From Sanchytrium tribonematis (Eukaryota > Sanchytriomycota > Sanchytriomycetes > Sanchytriales > Sanchytriaceae), in the NCBI GenBank assembly GCA_018985235.1, contig JADGIG010000036.1, forward strand, positions 1-35,953: DNA of 35,953 nt, written 5' to 3'. The translations under genes were made by a program, and so were the position numbers. The first letter of the stretch is position 1; every line of letters begins with the position of its first letter. Positions 1 to 9,619 of the stretch are shown piece by piece. A model generated the notes under the pieces. The model had not been told where the DNA came from, ran no database searches, and worked only from the letters and a program-made list of their open reading frames with translations.

Positions 1-648
1 AACTATGGTGAATTTCGGGCTTCTTCGGTATTTAGTCGTGACTCTAATTATAATTCTCGGAAAAATATTGATAAACCGCAATCCAAATATAATAAGAGAG
101 CTGAATTTAAGGATATTAGCAGCGATACGACTTCAGAAAGCAATTTTGAATCATTAACCGACCTTTCCATTGAAAGGAGGCCACCAAGCTTAACCAGCGA
201 AACCGAATACGATCACCCTTATATCAAAACGAAAGTTAAAAAGAAGGAAAAGCATCATACCACACTAACAATCCCAAAGCCTTTGCGGACACCTCCCCCT
301 AAGCAGGATAGTATTTACCACGACTCACCAGCTGCCCCTCCTCTTAAGCCAAGAAAGGTAGGTGCAGCTTCCGTTGATGAAAGCGATTTTGGCCAAAATT
401 ATACAGATAGTGATGAACTTTCTGACATTTCTAGTTCAATGTCATTTTTAAACGATGAAGAATCTGGCATTTACAGTTCAAGCTCCAAAGCTGAATCTAA
501 GGGTAAGAGACCGAATATGATATCAATAGTTCTTTCTGATAGACCCGATTCTATTTTTAGTGACGATATGCCAGATATGAGAAGAAATCCACACCCTCTT
601 TCGAAACAAGTTTTTAAAAAAAACGAAGTTAGTCCTTCCTTGCATTAA
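1..648 (+). CDS. 3' part of a Ser/Pro-rich, probably disordered protein (5' end outside window)
   Basis: The frame is open from base 1 and ends at a TAA followed directly by a second TAA, giving about 215 codons of the C-terminal part of a longer protein; no start codon is needed inside the window. I do not recognise the protein. It is rich in Ser, Asp, Glu, Lys and Pro, has proline motifs of the SH3-ligand kind (LRTPPPK, APPLKPRK) and acidic serine runs (SDELSDISSS), and shows no hydrophobic segment, so it looks like a disordered tail of a regulatory or cytoskeletal protein. That reading is inference. An in-frame ATG only occurs well inside, so the gene surely begins upstream. The next gene starts 149 bp downstream on the same strand. 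Confidence 0.7.
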   Translation, partial: NYGEFRASSVFSRDSNYNSRKNIDKPQSKYNKRAEFKDISSDTTSESNFESLTDLSIERRPPSLTSETEYDHPYIKTKVKKKEKHHTTLTIPKPLRTPPPKQDSIYHDSPAAPPLKPRKVGAASVDESDFGQNYTDSDELSDISSSMSFLNDEESGIYSSSSKAESKGKRPNMISIVLSDRPDSIFSDDMPDMRRNPHPLSKQVFKKNEVSPSLH

Positions 649-797
649 TAAATTGAAGTATGTAATTAACATTTAATTCAGTAATAATTCTTCTTTAAAC
701 TTGAAGATTCAAATTTACATTGACTTTATTAATTTGTTCGGCAACGCCAATCTTAAAGACTATAAACTAATATACTATCTGAAACATAATCTAACTT

Positions 798-2456
798 ATG
801 CTTTATTATATTGCTGTAGATTCTCCCAAGCGCAATACTAGAAATGAAGAGATATCCAAGAAGCCGGTCGAATGGAGGATATTGGAAAATTCAGAGGAAC
901 TTGAGCAGACTTTTCAGGACTATGCGAAGGACAGGTCAAGTAATACCAAAGTCATAATAGAAGATCAGCTGTTTTACGCGGATATTGCAAATTTCGAAAT
1001 AAGATCTATTTATTGGGAAGGACCAGTATTTGAAATGAGACGAGGACTGTGGTTTAGCGAAAATGGAAGCAAATATTTACCTTGCGAAGAAAAACTTTCT
1101 GCCCAACTTGAACAAGGATTTAAGAAATTTTTTGATCAACTGGCTGATATCAATAGCAGTGAAGAGTATAAAAAATATCCTCTTTTTGGTCCTTACTTAG
1201 GTCAATATGTGCTTTATGCTTCAAGATCGTTAGCATATATAGTGATGGATGGTATAACTTCAAAAGTAGCGCAGGCATTAGTGGGAAAATTTTCTAAACA
1301 AGAAGTTTGGGGGACCCGATATTTAAGGGATATAGAAAATATTCCCAAAGAAAAAAAACCTGCGTCAAGTCGTAAAATGTCCGCCAAAGGAGCTCCAAAA
1401 ATTAATGTGAGAAAAGGAAAAACCCCTGATCATTTAATTTTTGTTGTACATGGAATTGGGCAAAAACTGTTCACTAGAGACGGAATTTACACTTTTGCTT
1501 CAGATGTTTCTGATTTAAGAGAGAAGATGGATATCACTATGACAGATTTAAATGTAGTAGACCGTTACATGATGTTGCCCATTCAATGGCGAGAAATAGT
1601 GGAGTTCGGCGTAAACCCTGAGCCTATTTTAAATACGAAAGAAAAGATGTCAGATATAGGTCTGAGTAGTTCCATCGACTGCGAAGGTGTATTACAAATG
1701 AAATCCAACGAGACTTGTTTGCCAAGCATTGATGAAATTATTATTCCTACGAATCCTTACCGAAATATTATCAAGGATGTTTGCTTAGATATATTACTTT
1801 ATATGACAGATAAGCACCGGATCTCTATGCTCCAAACTGTTGCAGAGGAGCTGAATAGAGTTCATAACCTTTTTTTGAAAAATTTTCCTGATTTTAAAGG
1901 CAGTATATCTATGATAGGACATTCTTTAGGGACTCTGATTTTATTTGATCTGCTAAGTATGGAAAAAGAGGAATTTTTGAAGTTCGAAATACCGCCATTA
2001 GTATTTTGTCCGTTGACCTTATTTTTTCTGGGGAGTCCTGTATCAATGATTCGTCTTTTAAACGGCGAAATCATCAGGCCTATTCATACTGAAGATAAGA
2101 AAGAGGGCGTAAAAAGGCTTCGGATCAAATATTTATACAATATTTATCATATGTTTGATCCTATAGCTCACAGAATGGAGCCTATTATCAGCCGAAAATT
2201 TCCAAAAGAACCTGTTCAGGTCTTTAAACAGATCATAATACAAGAGGAGGATGCATTCTTAGCCGAGTTTAATCCATTGAGGAAGAGAGTAGACTTTGTT
2301 CTACAAAGTGGTTATCTCGAGTCAGCGTATCAGTATTTGAGCGCAATATCTCAGCATAGTAATTATTGGACAAATTCTGAAATTACTTCATTTCTAGCCA
2401 GAGAACTAGTGGAAATCCATAAGTTTGAGAATGAATTGCCGATAAATAAAGTTTAA
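798..2456 (+). CDS. DDHD-domain phospholipase, PA-PLA1 family
   Basis: A 552-residue intracellular phospholipase A1-like protein of the DDHD family (relatives: mammalian DDHD1/DDHD2/SEC23IP, yeast YOR022C), which hydrolyse acyl chains from phosphatidic acid or other glycerolipids at Golgi/ER or mitochondrial membranes. Seen: an N-terminal module with the family pattern (EGPVFEMRRGLWF), a lipase entry motif HGIG, the nucleophile elbow GHSLG with Ser376, and the DDHD domain containing FLGSP, then YHMFDPIAHRMEP (Asp454, His458) and RVDFVLQ (Asp499), after which the family's C-terminal YW...E segment follows. All key residues are present, so it should be active. The ATG at 798 is the first in frame and the protein is complete without introns. 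No signal peptide or clear membrane segment. It converges on the eL33 gene with 25 bp between stops. Confidence 0.93.
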   Translation: MLYYIAVDSPKRNTRNEEISKKPVEWRILENSEELEQTFQDYAKDRSSNTKVIIEDQLFYADIANFEIRSIYWEGPVFEMRRGLWFSENGSKYLPCEEKLSAQLEQGFKKFFDQLADINSSEEYKKYPLFGPYLGQYVLYASRSLAYIVMDGITSKVAQALVGKFSKQEVWGTRYLRDIENIPKEKKPASSRKMSAKGAPKINVRKGKTPDHLIFVVHGIGQKLFTRDGIYTFASDVSDLREKMDITMTDLNVVDRYMMLPIQWREIVEFGVNPEPILNTKEKMSDIGLSSSIDCEGVLQMKSNETCLPSIDEIIIPTNPYRNIIKDVCLDILLYMTDKHRISMLQTVAEELNRVHNLFLKNFPDFKGSISMIGHSLGTLILFDLLSMEKEEFLKFEIPPLVFCPLTLFFLGSPVSMIRLLNGEIIRPIHTEDKKEGVKRLRIKYLYNIYHMFDPIAHRMEPIISRKFPKEPVQVFKQIIIQEEDAFLAEFNPLRKRVDFVLQSGYLESAYQYLSAISQHSNYWTNSEITSFLARELVEIHKFENELPINKV

Positions 2457-2481
2457 TATAGAAGAGCTTTATTCCGAAATA

Positions 2482-2817
2482 TCAAATTTGACTTGGGTAA
2501 AGAAGAACACGAACTTCCTTACCAAACCACTCAGGGTTAACATTTTTAGCAAACTTAGCTCTGACTACGCCACCATTACCATGAAGACCTGTGATTTTGC
2601 CCCATACGGTTCTTTTTTTACTAATTTTACCATCGCGTCCTCGTGCGGCAGTTTTGGCATGATATACAATAACAGCTCTTTTACCCAAGTAAAATTCAGA
2701 GTCTTCGCGTGTATTTGCGTTCTCAATTCTTAATAGTGCTGTGTGTTCATGTAAATTATGCTTGCCTCTTCTAAATGAAATCAGTTTCGAGTGTGCATAC
2801 AATCTACCACCTGCCAT
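2482..2817 (-). CDS. RPL33: Large-subunit ribosomal protein eL33 (RPL35A/RPL33)
   Basis: A 111-residue protein of the 60S ribosomal subunit, full length for the family. Seen: RLYAHSKLISFRRGKHNLHEH, then FYLGKRAVIVYHAK, TVWGKITGLHGNGGVVRAKF and the terminal VRVLLYPSQI, which matches the conserved YPS(N/Q)I end of eL33 in other eukaryotes. There is no intron. The stop codon is TGA exactly at the conserved C-terminus, which shows that TGA is a genuine stop in this genome. A CACGTG hexamer lies about 40 bp upstream of the ATG (2857-2862), a plausible but unproven promoter element. The gene converges with the DDHD phospholipase gene. Confidence 0.97.
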   Translation of the reverse strand: MAGGRLYAHSKLISFRRGKHNLHEHTALLRIENANTREDSEFYLGKRAVIVYHAKTAARGRDGKISKKRTVWGKITGLHGNGGVVRAKFAKNVNPEWFGKEVRVLLYPSQI

Positions 2818-2903
2818 TATGAATTACAAATATTTGAGTTTGTGAATTTTACGCTCACGTGTTTTATTTGAAACAAAATGCCGATTTCATCCCCACAAAT
2901 TCT

Positions 2904-3437
2904 TTATTGAATTAATAAGAAAAGCAGATATGCGCTCCAAACTAAAGAGAAAGAGGAACTTCTTACACTGCCATCACCACCACTTCCTCCTGGGGTGAAA
3001 AAAGTTATAGGCTTAGAAGAAGAATCTTGAAAAGCTCCTATACAATTTCCAACATTTGACGTTGCTGTGTTGTTATCATGAAGAATTAGATAGTATCCAC
3101 CTGAATTTTGTAAAGTCACAGCTTCACCTGTAACAGCATCTTTGAAGTCAGGACTAGGTTTCCATTTGTATGATGTTGCACTTCCAACCACGGCTATTGT
3201 CTTCTGATTTTTTGGATTACGGTCATTCATCTGAAGCTTGATTGCAACATTTCCAGTGTTCTGGTCACTTGCAAATTCCCATTTTAACTCATATTCGTCA
3301 CCAAATCCAATTAATTCTGATTTATCAGAGCTGGTAGGATCAGGTGCAATCCAAGTTACTAATTGATCACCAGCATCCCTGTTGCACACAAATTGAGTGC
3401 TGTTATCAGCTGCCAATATTGTGAAACTAAAAATCAT
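2904..3437 (-). CDS. Probable secreted, GPI-anchored surface protein
   Basis: A 177-residue protein. Seen: a short hydrophobic N-terminus (MIFSFTILAAD), a middle domain with a beta-rich look and two Cys residues near the ends (FVCNRD and GNCIG), several N-x-S/T sites, a Gly/Ser-rich linker (TPGGSGGDGS) and a hydrophobic C-terminal tail (SLVWSAYLLFLLIQ). That tail after small residues is the hallmark of GPI-anchor addition. The middle part (LVTWIAPDPT, GDEYELKWEF, YKWKPSPDF) resembles fungal wall/surface proteins of the extracellular Ser-Thr-rich/Kre9-Knh1-like kind, but I cannot name it. The signal peptide is short for a real one, so the true N-terminus may lie in an upstream exon; no convincing small intron was found. 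It is divergent from the Rab gene with 171 bp between starts. Confidence 0.7.
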   Translation of the reverse strand: MIFSFTILAADNSTQFVCNRDAGDQLVTWIAPDPTSSDKSELIGFGDEYELKWEFASDQNTGNVAIKLQMNDRNPKNQKTIAVVGSATSYKWKPSPDFKDAVTGEAVTLQNSGGYYLILHDNNTATSNVGNCIGAFQDSSSKPITFFTPGGSGGDGSVRSSSFSLVWSAYLLFLLIQ

Positions 3438-3608
3438 TTGTTAAAGTTATGTGTTTTCGATTAATATCACAAGAAATTAATTAATCACCAATCAAGTCAT
3501 TTTCGTATCAGTCGGATTTGGTATTGATTTGATTGCAATAAATTGGGATTGGGTTTATTACATAGCGAATTGATTTCAAATAAATAAGGAGTAGTTTGAG
3601 TTTCATTT

Positions 3609-4230
3609 ATGTCTAGCGAATACGATTTACTTTTCAAATTGCTTCTTATTGGAGACTCTGGTGTCGGTAAGTCTTGCTTGTTACTCAGATTTGCTGATGA
3701 CACTTACACCGACTCTTATATTAGCACCATTGGCGTGGATTTTAAAATTCGAACTATTTCACTTGAAGGTAAAACAATTAAACTGCAAATATGGGACACA
3801 GCAGGGCAGGAGCGCTTCAGAACAATAACTTCCTCGTACTACAGGGGTGCACATGGTATCATGATCGTTTACGATGTAACTGATATGGATTCTTTCAATA
3901 ACATTAAAGTTTGGCTTCAAGAAATTGACAAGTATGCAAATGAACAAGTCATCAAAGTTTTAATCGGAAACAAAAGTGACTTGAGCAATAAGGTGGTGAC
4001 TTCTGACATGGCACAGCAATTGGCAAAAGATTATAACATGGAATGGATGGAAACGAGCGCAAAAGACAGCAACAATGTTGAAGACTCTTTTTTGCTTATG
4101 GCTAAACAAATCAAAGATAAGATGGCCAATCAGCAACAAACTGTAAATATTGTTAACTTAGGACGATAAGAAGAAAACTATTGACATGAATGCTACCCAA
4201 GTTCAACCAAACGGAGGTGGATGCTGCTAA
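3609..4230 (+). CDS. YPT1: Rab1/Ypt1-type small GTPase, two exons
   Basis: Exons 3609-4142 and 4162-4230 give a 200-residue Rab GTPase that controls ER-to-Golgi transport. Seen: P-loop GDSGVGKS (15-22), switch I Thr40 followed by the Rab motif IGVDFK, WDTAGQE (62-68), NKSD (121-124) and ETSAK (148-152). If the DNA is read without splicing, the frame ends in VNLGR and lacks any prenylation cysteine. Removing the 19-nt segment 4143-4161 continues the frame as DDKKK...GGGCC, the double-cysteine geranylgeranylation signal of Ypt1/Rab1. The hypervariable tail is then of normal length. The CC end is direct evidence that the intron is real. The stop lies 20 bp from the convergent Sft2 stop. Confidence 0.96.
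4143..4161 (+). other. 19-nt spliceosomal intron in YPT1 (phase 0)
   Basis: Sequence GTAAATATTGTTAACTTAG between codons ACT and GAC. Its removal links QQQT to DDKKK and restores the CC prenylation end. Retention leads to a TAA a few bases into exon 2 and loss of the membrane anchor. TTAAC is the candidate branch site with A at position 14. Confidence 0.9.
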
Positions 4231-4250
4231 TAAACTAGTTTACTCGGTAC

Positions 4251-4697
4251 TTATTGAAACATTCTTCCGACAGCTGCTCTCGCATACGGGATATAACTCA
4301 AAGAGTACCAGACCAACGCTAAATACTGAAGTATTATGCAAACAAATACTAGAGCCTTATTCTGTAATACTATTGCCACAACTAGTGTCAAAACCATCAT
4401 TACAATGTAAAGTATAGTCGCTAAGATTCTGCTAGAGGCGAACATACTGCCAAGTTGCCTCTTAAATCCAATGATAAATCCTGTGGAAAATAAACTTATA
4501 ACATTGCCAACGGTATATAGAATTGCAAACAAGCCGACTAGTCCAATTGATAAAAACAAAGTACTTAAAAATGAGATCACGAAACCAGTGATAATGCAAC
4601 CTATAAACGCATACATTCTCTGAGTGTAAGTAAGGCTAAACATTGAGCCTAAATTATCCCTGTCATTAGAACCAACTAGATTTGATAAACTATCCAT
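4251..4697 (-). CDS. SFT2: Sft2-like Golgi membrane protein
   Basis: A 148-residue tetraspan protein of the SFT2/GOT1 group, which acts in vesicle fusion with the Golgi (retrograde endosome-to-Golgi traffic in yeast). Seen: a short polar N-terminus, then four hydrophobic segments, with the family signature between them: TLFLSIGLVGLFAILYTVGN, STGFIIGFKRQLGSMF, RILATILYI, and finally WYSLSYIPYAR near the C-terminus. Length is typical for short fungal Sft2. ATG at 4697 is followed by a hydrophilic stretch, which fits. It lies head-to-tail with the upstream two-TM protein gene (26-39 bp gap) and converges on YPT1, another Golgi-trafficking gene; whether this neighbourhood means anything is unknown. 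Confidence 0.92.
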   Translation of the reverse strand: MDSLSNLVGSNDRDNLGSMFSLTYTQRMYAFIGCIITGFVISFLSTLFLSIGLVGLFAILYTVGNVISLFSTGFIIGFKRQLGSMFASSRILATILYIVMMVLTLVVAIVLQNKALVFVCIILQYLALVWYSLSYIPYARAAVGRMFQ

Positions 4698-4736
4698 ATT
4701 CCTTCCTAAATTCGTGTTTCAAATATGTAAAAAAAT

Positions 4737-5210
4737 TTATTCAATGACCTCAAAAATCGGTTCAGTAGATGGTTTTCGACTACTTGGATTCATTTTTCTG
4801 TCTTTCGGCAAATCCAATTTTGGCTTTTCTGGAGCAATAGGAATTGGTAACAGTACCTTAGGGGATTTTAAAATCATTTCCACTTGTTCTCTCAAATCCT
4901 TGGTTTCTTCCTCTGTGAAATAGGCTCCAGGGTTAAAAGAGTTAGACCGGCTGTTACTCAACTCACCTCTTTCCCTTTGCATCTTCCTGTGAGACTCTTC
5001 CGTATTTGGTTCATTGGATTTACCGATTGACCTTTCCCTCGGAACTAATTTCCAAAAATGATTCATTAAAATCCCAATATTTCCGACCACCAAAAAACCA
5101 GTCAGGATTCCAAAATAAATCCATTTTTTACTTTCCACAGAGTCTGTAGTAAAAATGGTGGCTAACGCAATAGCATATAGGAACAAGGATAAAAATATTT
5201 TTAGCCACAT
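4737..5210 (-). CDS. Small two-TM membrane protein with charged tail, unknown function
   Basis: A protein of 157 residues counted from the ATG at 5210 (MWLKIFLSLFLYAIALA); the frame is open further upstream but has no ATG there. Seen: two hydrophobic segments at about residues 3-20 and 31-50 (YFGILTGFLVVGNIGILMNHF), then a long hydrophilic tail rich in Glu, Lys, Ser and Pro, including PIAPEKPKLDLPKDRK and a charged stretch likely to form a helix (EEETKDLREQVEMI). This topology suggests a small ER or inner-membrane protein with a cytosolic or matrix tail. I do not recognise a family. It is divergent from the glycogen debranching gene with 143 bp between starts. Confidence 0.7.
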   Translation of the reverse strand: MWLKIFLSLFLYAIALATIFTTDSVESKKWIYFGILTGFLVVGNIGILMNHFWKLVPRERSIGKSNEPNTEESHRKMQRERGELSNSRSNSFNPGAYFTEEETKDLREQVEMILKSPKVLLPIPIAPEKPKLDLPKDRKMNPSSRKPSTEPIFEVIE

Positions 5211-5353
5211 TCTGAAAGTGAATGCTAATTTAAGAAAAACATATATATATGATGTGGACAATGACAATTAAACATTACCGACTTTATGCTATGGACATAA
5301 ACTGCTTCTCAAAAATAATTCATTAAATTACTTTTTTCTAGGGTCAAACAAGA

Positions 5354-8300
5354 ATGATGATTTTAGATTTGCAAAACGGCCCAGATTTTGTTCGCCTACT
5401 TACCGACAAATTGACTCTTTTTTCATTTGTAACCGGGAAGCTTTTATTTGATAATGAAAATTATAATATTAGTGTGGATCAGCCGTTAAAGCTTGGGATC
5501 CCGGTTGGTTATCACCGAATTATCTTCTCGAGAAAAAACACTACTAAAGAGATCACCATATTGAGATTATCTTTCCATCCCAGCAAATTGAGAATTCAGA
5601 CAATTATGCCAAAATGGTGTTCAGATTTATCCCAGATTGTCAAAGTTGCCAGAGATTCTCATTTCAATGCAATTCATTTTACTCCACCACAGTTGAGAGG
5701 TGGATCCAACTCTCCTTATAGTATAAAGGACCATCTTGATTGGCATGAGTATAAGGAGCGAGATTTTGTAGGTCTAACTAAAGACTTGCGATATTTCGTT
5801 GATGTGGTATGGAATCACTGTTCCAACGATGCACTTTGGATACGTAAGCATCCCGAGTGTGGCTACAACCTTAAAAATACTCCACATCTCATTCTTGCTT
5901 TCATTGTAGATGAGTGCATTTTACAACTAAGTGAAGAGATTGACGGCCCTTGTGATAATGTGGAGCACATTGTCTACTTACTTAGAGTCAAATTAGAAAA
6001 CAGTGATTTGTTTAAATATCTCGTTGTACACGATACCTCATCTGAAGTTGATAATAAAGCCGTACCCGAAATGAACCGTGAAGATCTCAAGCGTTTTGTG
6101 TTAGACCGCGGGCTAATTCGAAATTACAAGAAAAATGGCACTAAGCTCACCAAGTCGGTTGTTGATTATTTGTCGAAAATGTCTTGGGATCTTGAACATT
6201 TTATTAAAGATGTGAATGACGCTATACTTTTAAACATGAAAGGCGATATTGACGAAATTTGTCAAAATATAACCAATACGCTAAAATATGAGCGACTTGA
6301 TGAAAACGGTCCATTGAAGGGTAACATATCGATAAAATCACCTATTTCTGATACCTATTTTTCTAGATTTGGAAATTCAGAAGAGACAATTATGATAAAT
6401 AATGGTTGGGTCTGGGGAGCAAACCCTCAAGAAAATTTTGTGAAAGACGGATACTACAAAAGAAAAGTGGTAATATGGGGTGATTGTGTCAAATTAAATT
6501 ATGGTGATAAATATGAAGATTGTCCTTACTTATACGATTACATGAGAACTTATACAAACTCCATGGCAAAAATCTTTGATGGATTTCGGATTGACAATTG
6601 CCATTCGACCCCACTGCATGTTGCTAAATATCTATTAACGGAGGCTCGAAAAATTAATCCCGGTCTTTATATTTTTGCTGAATTGTTTACAGGAAATGAA
6701 GATATGGATAAACACTACGTCAGGGAACTAGGGCTTCATTCTTTGATTAGAGAAGCAATGCAATGTTGGGACGCAAATGAATTAGGGAGACTTGTGTGGA
6801 AATATAGTGGGGATCCTCTAGGCAGTTTACATCCTGCTGGCATAACCCACCAGCAATATGACCTGACTCAAAATTTACCAAATGATTGCACAATCTTCAG
6901 CGATCCTCACGCTATATTTTTTGATATGACTCATGACAATGAAACTGTTTCTCAAAAAAAACAAGTGGCAGCATCAGTTGAACAGGCTGCTTTAGTAGCA
7001 TTCAGTTGTGCTGCAATAGGTAGCTCAAGAACTTATGATGAGATTTTGCTGAAGCATGCTAATATCGTTAATGAAAAGCGAATCTATCTTCCAAAACCAT
7101 TTGAAGATCTACAGAGCATTGGGATGTTTAAATTGAGAAGAATATTAAATCAACTTCACGAAACATTAGTAGACTACCCAGAAATATATGTTCATCAAGA
7201 GCACGACATCATACAAGTCAGTAGACTAAACCCTAAAACCCTTAAAGGTTTTCTTCTTGTATGTCGTACAGCATACAAAAATACCCCCTCTTTATCACCA
7301 TGTCTAGATATTCCTATTGAAAAAGGCAGAGTGCTGCCTCGGTATTACTCATATTTATCAGAACTAAATCCTAATTATGACAAGAAATACTTATACGACA
7401 TCGACACCAATTTGACTTTGCAATCTTGGGAGTCAGATATAGAGTCTTCTCTTGAAGAATACCTGAAAAATATTCAGTTGGAGTATCCAGCTTTTCACAT
7501 TTCACACGAGCCGTATCAATTTTCTAAAATACATTTGCATAATAACTTTGCCCCTGGTAGTATTATCATTTTTGAGACTGTCGCCAACGAATGTTTATCC
7601 CCTACTGTTAGACAGCTGGGATTTTTGAATTACCCGATTTCAGAATTGATCATCTCAATATCAGAGCAAAGAGATGTTTTACATGGTATCAGTTTATCGG
7701 AATGCTTAAAAGATATTTCTACACAAGATTTAAATATATTGTTGTATAGAACACACGAGGAAGAACGGGAATACAATGTGGAACCCTACTTGATACCTAA
7801 TTATGGATATTTCAAATATTGTGGACTTCAAGGGATTGTAAGTGCCTTGGAAGAAATTGTTAAATATAATAATTTAGGGCATCCAATTTATCAAAATCTT
7901 ATGCAGGGCAGCTGGTTGATGGACTATGTCATCTATAGAATCCAACAATACCCACATCAGTTACATAGTCTGATTGAATGGTTACGAACTAGATTTTCAT
8001 GTATAAATTTATTACCAAGATACGTAATTCCTCGGTATTTTACCGCCATTATCTTCAGCGTGTATGAAAAAGCAATTGAGTTGTTTGTAGCAAAGTGTCC
8101 CAAATGGGTTGCCAATAGCAATATAATCATTCAAAAATTGACTTTGACAAGTATACAGATGATAGGTCCAACGAAAAGTACTGGTTTGACAAAAACATTA
8201 AATGGAATGGCAGCTGGTCTACCACATTTTGCAGTTCAATATATGAGGTGTTGGGGAAGAGATGTATTCATTAGTTTAAACGGTCTATATACGATTTTGG

Positions 8301-9593
8301 GACAGCAGCAGATTGCAAAGGAGCATATTATTGCATTTGGCAGTACTTTGAAACATGGCTTAATTCCCAACCTTTTAGATAAACAGATAATGCCAAGGTA
8401 CAATTGTAGAGATGCGGTCTGGTTTTGGCTTTACAGTATTCAAAAATATTGTGAAACTTACGATGAATCCATTTTGAAAGAAGAGATTTTGCGAAGATTT
8501 GAAACTGATGAATTTATTCCCATAGAAAATGGGTTTAAACTAAAATATTCACTTATAGACTTAATTATAGAGGCTCTTACGAAACATTTAAACGGCATCG
8601 AGTTTAAGGAATATAACGCAGGCAAAGAGCTTGATCAATGTATGCAAAATTCTGGTTTTCACATCAAAATTGCTACAGACTTAAATGGGCAATTAAGGTC
8701 ATACATTGCTTATCAAAAAAATTATGAAGGAAATCCGACTTCAAATGCTCAAGAAACGGGTTTCATTTATGGAGGTAATAAATGGAATTGCGGAACCTGG
8801 ATGGATAAAATGGGGAGCTTTGATAAAAACTATGGAAAGCCTGCTACTCCTAGAGATGGCGCAGCTATTGAAATTCAAGCATTATTATACAGATCATTGG
8901 TCTGGCTTGGTTCTTTATTTAAAAAGGGCGTCATTAAGCAAAGTGGTGTTTACTTTGGCGAAAAACTTGTCGAATTTGAAAATTGGTCTCAAATCATCAT
9001 GTCTAATTTTGAGAGTATGTTTTATGTACCGTTGGATACAGCCAATCCTCTTGTAAAGCAAAGAGGCTATTACAAAGACACCGTCGGAAGTAGCTCGCCC
9101 CAGAGTGATTATGATGTGAGGCCTAATGTATTTATTGCGATGGTAGTTGCACCAGAGTTATTCAATATGAAGCACTACGCCATTGCCTTGGAGACTGGTA
9201 AATGTTTAATAGGTCCTTTAGGAATGAAAACATTATCAAATCAAGATCCAAAATACAGAGGTTTTTATGACAATAATAATACTTCTGACGTTTCAACTGG
9301 AAAAGGCTGGAATTATCACCAAGGTAATGCCAACTAATGTAGGACCGGAATGGGTTTGGGTGAAAGGTTATTACGAAATGGCTAAATTTCAATTACAAGC
9401 TATGCTTCGTCAGGATATTGAAATAGACTTACAAATTTATAACAATGAACTTGCTAAAAACGAATATAGAGGATTACCCGAATTAACAAACGAAGACGGA
9501 AGCTACTGCTATGATAGCTGCTCCACCCAGGCTTGGAGCGGTGCTACATTATTAGAATTTTTTCACAAGAAATATAAACTTGAAAACAAATAA
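5354..9593 (+). CDS. GDB1: Glycogen debranching enzyme (4-alpha-glucanotransferase / amylo-1,6-glucosidase), two exons
   Basis: Exons 5354-9323 and 9343-9593 encode 1406 residues, slightly short against about 1530 in yeast Gdb1. The enzyme moves maltotriosyl units and then cleaves the alpha-1,6 branch glucose during glycogen breakdown in the cytosol. Seen: N-terminal GH13-type transferase with HFTPPQLRGGSNSPYS, DVVWNH, RIDNCHSTP (Asp414, the nucleophile position), FAELFTGN (Glu443) and MTHDNET (Asp528); C-terminal GH133 glucosidase with RCWGRDVF (Asp970), CRDAVWFW (Asp1020), PRDGAAIEI (1167-1175), and across the splice junction NYHQ|GPEWVW. The region between PYS and DVVWNH is about ten residues shorter than in yeast. 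All catalytic motifs are there, so it should be active. The downstream gene starts only 26 bp after its stop, same strand. Confidence 0.96.
9324..9342 (+). other. 19-nt spliceosomal intron in GDB1 (phase 1)
   Basis: Sequence GTAATGCCAACTAATGTAG. It splits a Gly codon (G|GA) and its removal creates YHQGPEWVW, the invariant motif of the family. Retention gives a stop inside the intron itself (GGT AAT GCC AAC TAA). ACTAAT supplies the candidate branch A at position 14. Confidence 0.93.
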
Positions 9594-9619
9594 ATTTGTT
9601 TCGAAATTGAAAGCTTGAA

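Noticed and set aside
4131-4169. A Rab GTPase without C-terminal cysteines
   Set aside because: The unspliced frame ends VNLGR, but the GGGCC end lies 60 bases further and joins in frame when the 19-nt intron is removed.
5211-5267. N-terminal extension of the two-TM protein up to 5267
   Set aside because: The extension has no ATG; the first Met in frame is at 5210, directly before the hydrophobic segment.
8706-9056. 116-codon open frame inside GDB1
   Set aside because: It is a shadow of the debranching enzyme in another frame, without any motif of its own.
9300-9345. Frameshift mutation making GDB1 a pseudogene
   Set aside because: The break removes exactly a 19-nt GT...AG segment and restores the invariant YHQGPEWVW; two other genes show the same pattern, so splicing explains it better than mutation.
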